This document shows, piece after piece, positions 58,858 to 64,000 of a DNA stretch of 64,000 nt. Position numbers and translations under genes: made by a program. Location of the stretch: contig JAJEGW010000122.1 in assembly GCA_022819605.1 (NCBI GenBank), forward strand, positions 1-64,000, read 5' to 3'. Each line of letters begins with the position of its first letter. Position 1 is the first letter of the stretch. The notes under the pieces were generated by a model, which worked only from the letters and a program-made list of their open reading frames with translations, did not search any database and was not told the DNA's origin. Origin of the DNA: Silicimonas sp. (GTDB taxonomy: Bacteria > Pseudomonadota > Alphaproteobacteria > Rhodobacterales > Rhodobacteraceae).

Positions 58858-60024
58858 TCAATCCTTCAAAAGTCCGCGGGCGATCACCAGCTTCATGATC
58901 TCGTTGGTCCCCGCATAGATCCGCTCGATCCGGTTGTCGCGATACATTCTCTCCATCGGGTATTCGGCCATCACGCCGTAGCCTCCAAAGAGCTGCAGGC
59001 AGCGATCTATGATCTTCGCCTGCAGGTCGGTCAGCCAGTACTTCGCCATCGAGGCCTTCTCGGTGGTCAGCCGTCCTTCCAAGTGCTCGGCGATGCAGGC
59101 ATCAAGGAAAGTCTTGGCAACGGTCCCTTCGGTCGTGCATTCGGCAAGCACGAATTGCGTATTCTGGAACTCGGCGATCTTCTGGCCAAAGGCCGCACGC
59201 TCTTTCACGTAGTCCACCGTGTGACGAAGCGCCCGTTCGATCCGGGCGACGGCGTAGACGGCGACGAGCAGGCGTTCCTGCGGAAGCTGCTGCATCATCT
59301 GGACGAATCCCTGACCCACTTCCGGCCCGAGAAGCGCCGAAGTCGGAACACGCACATCGTCAAAAAACAGCTCTGACGTGTCGTTCGACTTCATTCCCAG
59401 CTTGTCCAGGTTGCGTCCCCGTCGAAAGCCTTCCAGCCCGTCGGTTTCGACCAGGATCAACGAGATTCCATGTCCCGCAGCGTCGGGGTCGGTCTTGGCG
59501 GCAACGATGATCAGATTTGCAAGCGCACCGTTGGTGATGAAAGTCTTCGATCCTCTGATCCGGTAATGATTGCCGTCTTTCACGGCAGTTGTCTTGATGT
59601 TCTGCAGGTCCGATCCAGCCCCCGGTTCGGTCATCGCGATCGCCCCGATCAACTCGCCCGAGATCATGCGAGGCAGGATGGCGTGCTTTTGATCTTCCGA
59701 TCCGTAGTGGATCAGGTACGGGATCACGATCGAGTTGTGCAACCCGCCGCCCCAGCCATCGATTCCGGCCAGATTGCCCTGATAGGCGATCACCGCATCA
59801 TGGGCGAATGAGCCGCCGAGGCCGCCATACGCCTCGGGCACCTCCGCGCCCAGCAATCCCATCTCGCCAGCCTTCCGCCAAAGGTCTCGCGGGAATGAGC
59901 CTTCGGCTTCCCAGTCCTCGTAATGCGGCGCACATTCACGTTCATAGAACTGTCGGCAGGCGTCTTCCAGCATCGACAGTTCTTCGTCGATCCAAGCAGA
60001 TTTCGGGAACTCGAGGTTTGTCAT
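58858..60024 (-). CDS. Acyl-CoA dehydrogenase (long-chain/isovaleryl type)
   Basis: FAD enzyme of 388 residues. IGAIAMTEPGAGSDLQNIKTTA near residue 128 and RIRGSKTFITNGALANL near 153 bind FAD and substrate; FGGYGVMAEYPMERMYRDNRIERIYAGTNEIMK is near the end. The usual catalytic Glu position in IYEGTNE is Ala here, while LPQERLLVA near 240 carries the Glu used by LCAD and isovaleryl-CoA dehydrogenases. The ATG at 60024 follows AAGG. First gene of the operon and divergent from lysR. Confidence 0.92.
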   Translation of the reverse strand: MTNLEFPKSAWIDEELSMLEDACRQFYERECAPHYEDWEAEGSFPRDLWRKAGEMGLLGAEVPEAYGGLGGSFAHDAVIAYQGNLAGIDGWGGGLHNSIVIPYLIHYGSEDQKHAILPRMISGELIGAIAMTEPGAGSDLQNIKTTAVKDGNHYRIRGSKTFITNGALANLIIVAAKTDPDAAGHGISLILVETDGLEGFRRGRNLDKLGMKSNDTSELFFDDVRVPTSALLGPEVGQGFVQMMQQLPQERLLVAVYAVARIERALRHTVDYVKERAAFGQKIAEFQNTQFVLAECTTEGTVAKTFLDACIAEHLEGRLTTEKASMAKYWLTDLQAKIIDRCLQLFGGYGVMAEYPMERMYRDNRIERIYAGTNEIMKLVIARGLLKD

Positions 60025-60130
60025 CGGAAGCCTTGCATCCTGGTCAGCATGTCGTCGCCTTGCCCCGAAAGCGTAGGATCTTGCGCCGCACAGGGCCAAT
60101 TTAATTTGCAGATGAACTCATACCCAAATG

Positions 60131-60148
60131 GGATGGAACTCGCCATCC
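60131..60148. promoter_or_regulatory. Inverted repeat in the acad-lysR intergenic region
   Basis: GGATGG and CCATCC are perfect 6-base arms with a 6-base spacer, midway between the two divergent genes. It is a candidate site for the LysR protein or another regulator. Confidence 0.4.
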
Positions 60149-60154
60149 TATACA

Positions 60155-60172
60155 AAGCACTGGCAAATGCTT
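60155..60172. promoter_or_regulatory. Candidate LysR operator
   Basis: AAGCA and TGCTT with an 8-base spacer form an interrupted dyad 38 bases before the lysR GTG. LysR-type regulators usually bind such dyads near their own promoter. Confidence 0.35.
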
Positions 60173-60209
60173 AGAAGCAACATATAGGGAAAGCGCAAGA
60201 GTTGAACCT

Positions 60210-61136
60210 GTGAACTTGAGGCAATTGGAAGCATTTCGAGCGACAATTCGCTGCGGCTCGATCACTGAGGCGGCGAACATGATGCACATTTCGCAACCAA
60301 GCGTCAGTCGGCTGATTGCCGACCTTGAGCGCTCGGCCGGATTTCCCCTGTTCGCCCGGGTTGGACGCGGCTTGACGCCAACGGTTGAAGGGCAACAGTT
60401 CTACAAGGGTGTCGAAGGCATGTTTGTCGGCATCGATCGGTTGCAAGATCTTGCCAAGTCGATCCGCACCTCCCATGGCGGGACGATCTCGATCAGCACG
60501 ATCCAGTCGATTGCATTGATCGAATTGCCTGCCGCTGTGGGTCGGGTCTATCGCGAGAATCCCGAAATCCGCTTCACCATCAACTCGCGAAACACCCCTG
60601 CCATTCTGGACGCGGTGCAGATGCGTCAGGTCGATCTTGGAATCGTCGGGCGCGAGCCGAACCACGAAGGGGTCGAGACGATGTTTCAGACCTCTGCGCC
60701 CTACGTCTGCCTCCTTCCGGAGGATCATCCACTGGCCCAGGAAGGGGGTACCATCGACCTGGAAGAAGTGGCCCTCACGGAAACCTTCGTGACCTTCGGC
60801 GGCACCTATCCCGACGCGATGATGTCCATGGACCCAAACCTGTCGCAACAACTGCAAAGCCGGTCGCGTCTGTCTGCGGCGAACATGCCGCTGGCCGGCG
60901 CGCTCGTCCGCGAAACCGGGGCATTGGCCGTCGCGGATCCGTTTTCGGCCGAGCAGGCGGTGCGCATGGGTGGCGTCGTCTTTCGCCCGGTGGTCCAGAA
61001 CCTGACCTATTTCGTGTCGATCATCGCGGCGGGGCCGGAACAACTTTCGCGGCAGGCCCTTGCCTTCGTCGATCTCTTTTCCAGCCAGTTGTCCGCGCGC
61101 GTCGAATTCGTCGATGCGCTGCGAAACCGGGCCTAG
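60210..61136 (+). CDS. LysR-family transcriptional regulator
   Basis: A 308-residue LysR regulator: the N-terminal helix-turn-helix reads RQLEAFRATIRCGSITEAANMMHISQPSVSRLIADLE, followed by the effector domain of periplasmic-binding type. The start is GTG at 60210. It is divergent from the acyl-CoA dehydrogenase operon, which it probably controls, and its stop overlaps the dctM stop by three bases on the other strand. The effector is unknown. Confidence 0.9.
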   Translation: MNLRQLEAFRATIRCGSITEAANMMHISQPSVSRLIADLERSAGFPLFARVGRGLTPTVEGQQFYKGVEGMFVGIDRLQDLAKSIRTSHGGTISISTIQSIALIELPAAVGRVYRENPEIRFTINSRNTPAILDAVQMRQVDLGIVGREPNHEGVETMFQTSAPYVCLLPEDHPLAQEGGTIDLEEVALTETFVTFGGTYPDAMMSMDPNLSQQLQSRSRLSAANMPLAGALVRETGALAVADPFSAEQAVRMGGVVFRPVVQNLTYFVSIIAAGPEQLSRQALAFVDLFSSQLSARVEFVDALRNRA

Positions 61137-62401
61137 CGCAAGATCTCAGGCAACCAGGTTGCCGCCGCAGGAAAGAAGATCATCAACAACCCGAAAACAA
61201 TGCCGACACAGACGAAGAGCGGCACCTCTCGGAAGGTCTTCTCGGGGCTCTCCTTGGCCACGCCTGCCGCAGTGTAGATGCCTACGCAAACCGGTGGCGT
61301 AATCATCCCGATCCCGGCGAAGGCGATGAAAACCACGTAAAGATGCAGGATGTTCAGGTTCAGTGACAGGGCAAGGGCGGCGAAGATCGGGACGGTCAGA
61401 TAGAAGACCGGAACGATTTCGACGAAGGTGCCTAGGATCAGGCAGATGATCGCGACCGAGAGCCAGAAGGTCAGCGGCGTTCCTCCCATCTCGGTGAAAT
61501 AGGTGATGATCTTCTGCGGGGTCTGGCTATAGGTCAAAACGACGCTCAGGAATGTCGCCATCGCAATGATTGCAAATATCACGGCGGTGATGCGTGCGGT
61601 CTCGTACAGGGCGTTGATTATGCCACGGAAAGTGAGTTCGCGATAGACCAGCATGCCAATCAGGATGGCCCAGATTCCGGCGATGGCTGCAGATTCCGAA
61701 GGCGTCAGCAATCCGGCGTAAATTCCGCCCAAGATAATGACCGGAGTGAACAACCCCGGAATGGCAGCCCACAAGGCAGCGAGGCGTTCGCTGACCGTCG
61801 CCTTGTTCGGGTTCTTCAGGTGCCGGCACTTCCAAGTGACGACCACGCCCAAGATGACGATCAGCACGAACCCAGGCAAAAAGCCCGCGGCAAATGTCCG
61901 CGACACGGGTACATCGGTCAGAGCAGAGAACAGGATCGCCGCGTTCGACGGCGGGATGAGCGCTTCAAGAAACGCCGCCGACGCTGCCAGTACGATGACG
62001 AAGGGCTTGGGATATCCTTGATCCACCATCTGCGGGATCATGATCGTGCCGACTGCCGTGATGGCCGCAAGGATCGAGCCGCAAAAGGCGGCAAAAAAAC
62101 CCATGGCAAGGATCATCGCGATGCCCAGGCCTCCCGGCCAATGCCCGACCAACGTTGTCGCGAAGTGGACGAGCCTTGCGGCAGCGCCGCCGCGCAGCAT
62201 GACCATGCCCGCAAAGATGAACAGCGGAACGGCGATCAGCACATGCTTGGTCATCGAGCCGAACGAAACCTGGATCAGCGTTGACCAGGGAAGCTTCAGG
62301 CCCCAAATCGCCACCGTTGCGCTTCCCAAGCCAAAAACCATGAAGATGGGCACCGAAAGTATGAGAAGGACCAATGAGAGTAGGATGGCGGCGGACTTCA
62401 T
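61133..62401 (-). CDS. dctM: TRAP transporter large permease (DctM)
   Basis: The 12-helix subunit of a tripartite ATP-independent periplasmic transporter, 422 residues. Family hallmarks are FAAFCGSILAAITAVGTIMIPQM near residue 105, ASAAFLEALIPPSNAAILFSAL near 143 and GIGMITPPVCVGIYTAAGVA near 372. Sodium-coupled uptake of a carboxylate is expected. It overlaps dctQ by four bases (ATGA). Confidence 0.94.
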   Translation of the reverse strand: MKSAAILLSLVLLILSVPIFMVFGLGSATVAIWGLKLPWSTLIQVSFGSMTKHVLIAVPLFIFAGMVMLRGGAAARLVHFATTLVGHWPGGLGIAMILAMGFFAAFCGSILAAITAVGTIMIPQMVDQGYPKPFVIVLAASAAFLEALIPPSNAAILFSALTDVPVSRTFAAGFLPGFVLIVILGVVVTWKCRHLKNPNKATVSERLAALWAAIPGLFTPVIILGGIYAGLLTPSESAAIAGIWAILIGMLVYRELTFRGIINALYETARITAVIFAIIAMATFLSVVLTYSQTPQKIITYFTEMGGTPLTFWLSVAIICLILGTFVEIVPVFYLTVPIFAALALSLNLNILHLYVVFIAFAGIGMITPPVCVGIYTAAGVAKESPEKTFREVPLFVCVGIVFGLLMIFFPAAATWLPEILR

Positions 62402-62916
62402 GGTGCCGCCTCCGCCGGTGCCACGAGTTTTGCCAACGACTCCAACAGCAGTTCAAGCGAGAACAGGAAAAGAATTGCAAAGCCCGTCGGAAAGGCCAGG
62501 TACATCCACCAGATCGGCAGTTCGATCTCGAGTTCCATCAATTGGCCCAGCCGCCGAAACAGCGCCACAGCCTCGTTTCCGGCGATGAAGAAGATCACGG
62601 CCCCAACCAGCATTGTCGCAAAGACGAAAGCTTGCAGCAGGCAGAGTGTCTTGCCGCCCAGGAAGTTCGGCGCCAGATCCACCTGGATATGCGCGCCAGA
62701 CCGCAACAGCGGACCGAGAAGCGGAAACACCAGCCAAGGCACCAACGCGGGCGGGAGTTCAATGAACCAGTCGTAACCCGTGCCGCTGACGTAACGCGTG
62801 ACGGCACTCATCGTCAAAGCCAGCACCATGATGGCGGCAATCGTGGACGACAGGACCGCGGCGAGAATTTCCAACACATGGTTCACCGCCCGAAGGGGAC
62901 GAAGGATCAACGTCAT
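62398..62916 (-). CDS. dctQ: TRAP transporter small permease (DctQ)
   Basis: A 172-residue protein with four hydrophobic segments. The family pattern SAVTRYVSGTGYDWFIELPPALVPWLVF near residue 38, ligand to the large subunit, and AHIQVDLAPNFLGGK near 72 are present. It bridges or stabilises DctM. Located between dctP and dctM. Confidence 0.92.
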   Translation of the reverse strand: MTLILRPLRAVNHVLEILAAVLSSTIAAIMVLALTMSAVTRYVSGTGYDWFIELPPALVPWLVFPLLGPLLRSGAHIQVDLAPNFLGGKTLCLLQAFVFATMLVGAVIFFIAGNEAVALFRRLGQLMELEIELPIWWMYLAFPTGFAILFLFSLELLLESLAKLVAPAEAAP

Positions 62917-62940
62917 TTAGAGGCCATCCGCTGGATCGAA

Positions 62941-62968
62941 AGGCCCCCGCAACTGGCGGCGGGGACCT
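62941..62968 (-). terminator. Hairpin between dctP and dctQ
   Basis: AGGTCCCCGC and GCGGGGGCCT (read on the minus strand) form a 10-base stem with one G-U pair and an 8-base loop. As in the agl operon, it follows the binding-protein gene and probably protects that part of the mRNA and limits read-through into the permease genes. Confidence 0.6.
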
Positions 62969-62981
62969 CTAATGCCATTGC

Positions 62982-63983
62982 TCAGTTGGCAGCGAAGGCC
63001 TTGGCGGCGTCAAGAACCTCTGCGTCGATCTTGTCGGCAACCGCGGGCTGCACCTTGTCGGTCATCAGCATTTGAAAGGCTGCCAGCTTGTCCCCTGCAA
63101 GCGTGTTGACTATGCCGCCACGCTCCTGGAACTCGGTCAGGGTTTCTTCGCCGGTTCTCAGGATGGTATTGGTTGAGATCTTGCCGACCTCGGCACCAAC
63201 GTCCATCAGAAGCTGTTGCAAGTCGTCGGGCAAACCATTGAACCACGTGGCATTGGCCATGATGTACGCGTCCGCATAGTACTGATAAGGCTTCTGGCCA
63301 TGGGTCAGGAACTCCCACCAGCTGAACGCGCGGATCGAGCCCGGCGGGCTGTTGATCGTGTCGATCAGGCCGGTCTGCAGGCCGGAATAAACCTCGCCAG
63401 TGGGCATCGAGACGGTGTTTGCGCCAAGCGCCTCCCACATTGGACGTTCGGCTCCGATCAGGGCGCGGGCCTTCAGGCCGGCCATGGTTTCAATTCCGTT
63501 CAATTCCTTTGTGCTAAAGGTCATCACCGGTCCGACCGGGTTATACATCAAGAGGACCGTATCCGACTTCTTGGCGATGTCGTCCCAGACGGCCTGGCCC
63601 ACGGCATCGTCCGTGAAGAAGGCCCGCTGCTCGCCATAACTGTTGAAGAGACCGGAGAAGGACACGACGTTGTAGTTCTTGTTGATCGGCGGGAAGGACA
63701 CGACGCCAACGATCCCGCCCATTTCGACCGCGTTCGAAGTGACGGCGCCCAGTTGCTCGCGAATTCCGAAGAGCTGGCCCGACGGGAAGACATCGACCCG
63801 CAGCCTGCCCTCGGCGCGCTTGTTGACCTCGTCGGCGAACATCTGCGTATGAATTGCGCTGTGATGCTTCGGCCCCCAGTGAACCGAAAGTCGCGCCACA
63901 TGGTCCTGAGCTAGCGCGACGCCGCTCAGCATTACGGCCGAGGACAAGAGCACGGCTGCAGCGATTGGTTTCAAGAGTTTCAT
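62982..63983 (-). CDS. dctP: TRAP transporter periplasmic binding protein (DctP-type)
   Basis: A 333-residue secreted binding protein with the signal peptide LKPIAAAVLLSSAVMLSGVALA. LKARALIGAERPMWEALGANTVSMPTGEVYSGLQTGLID near residue 175 holds the conserved Arg that binds the carboxylate group. ATWFNGLPDDLQQLL is also typical. GGAAGGAAG precedes the ATG. First gene of the dctPQM unit; ligand not predictable from sequence. Confidence 0.93.
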   Translation of the reverse strand: MKLLKPIAAAVLLSSAVMLSGVALAQDHVARLSVHWGPKHHSAIHTQMFADEVNKRAEGRLRVDVFPSGQLFGIREQLGAVTSNAVEMGGIVGVVSFPPINKNYNVVSFSGLFNSYGEQRAFFTDDAVGQAVWDDIAKKSDTVLLMYNPVGPVMTFSTKELNGIETMAGLKARALIGAERPMWEALGANTVSMPTGEVYSGLQTGLIDTINSPPGSIRAFSWWEFLTHGQKPYQYYADAYIMANATWFNGLPDDLQQLLMDVGAEVGKISTNTILRTGEETLTEFQERGGIVNTLAGDKLAAFQMLMTDKVQPAVADKIDAEVLDAAKAFAAN

Positions 63984-64000
63984 GACTTCCTTCCATTCAG

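Noticed and set aside
58060-60024. Naming the acad and crotonase genes dmdC and dmdD
   Set aside because: The dehydrogenase is about 390 residues rather than about 600, and the crotonase lacks the hydratase glutamates; context alone is not enough.

Overview
The window reads as chromosomal DNA of an alphaproteobacterium, most likely of the Rhodobacteraceae (Roseobacter/Paracoccus relatives). This rests on gene order and protein family, not on a database search: recA-alaS, guaB-rsmB, cysS-cimA with a phytoene-synthase-like gene nearby, sufT-sufA near tyrS and anmK, a narR-narK-narGH respiratory nitrate reductase block, a rhizobial-type aglEFGAK operon and a TRAP carboxylate transporter. I see no intact mobile element, no CRISPR array and no prophage.

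Layout. 1-8.7 kb: membrane-bound nitrate reductase genes narH (cut by the window edge) and narG, two separate NarK-type transporters, and a divergent narR regulator of the CRP/FNR family. A perfect FNR-type box and a second, larger palindrome lie between narK and narR. 8.8-18.8 kb: housekeeping genes (anmK, tyrS, sufT-sufA, tpiA, prs, ribF) with small conserved proteins, and two remnants of accessory genes (an antitoxin-like fragment and a possible transposase end). 18.8-31.6 kb: tRNA-Leu(TAA), an NDUFAF6-like protein, cysS-cimA, an aminotransferase, alaS, recA, an rsmB-like gene and guaB, with a possible small RNA between recA and rsmB. 31.9-40.7 kb: a complete alpha-glucoside uptake and hydrolysis locus (aglE-aglF-aglG-aglA-aglK), a divergent LacI regulator and glucokinase. 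Sugar enters through the ABC transporter, AglA releases glucose and Glk phosphorylates it; palindromes next to both divergent starts fit LacI control.

40.8-53.4 kb: an HNH nuclease, an esterase, a DNA glycosylase, two MFS transporters, a YejA-type peptide-binding protein, an entericidin-like peptide, a FrnE-like thiol protein, a YeeE/YedE transporter, a Tat-exported YHS protein, an rlmB-like methyltransferase and tRNA-Tyr. In this stretch lie a well-formed candidate small RNA on the minus strand (about 44,251-44,325) and a deletion fusion of an arsenic-resistance GAPDH with the end of ArsJ (46,483-47,052).

53.4-64 kb: an orphan MttB-superfamily methyltransferase, a HAD phosphatase, and a tightly packed five-gene transcription unit on the minus strand: acyl-CoA dehydrogenase, ECHDC3-like crotonase, SBP56/methanethiol-oxidase-like gene, [2Fe-2S] ferredoxin and CoA-binding protein. 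The SBP56 gene (one stop, two frameshifts) and the CoA-binding gene (stop and lost C-terminus) are broken, while the ferredoxin between them is intact. A divergent LysR regulator and a convergent TRAP transporter (dctPQM) flank this unit. It looks like a carboxylate or organosulfur catabolic island that is partly decayed; the substrate cannot be told from the sequence.
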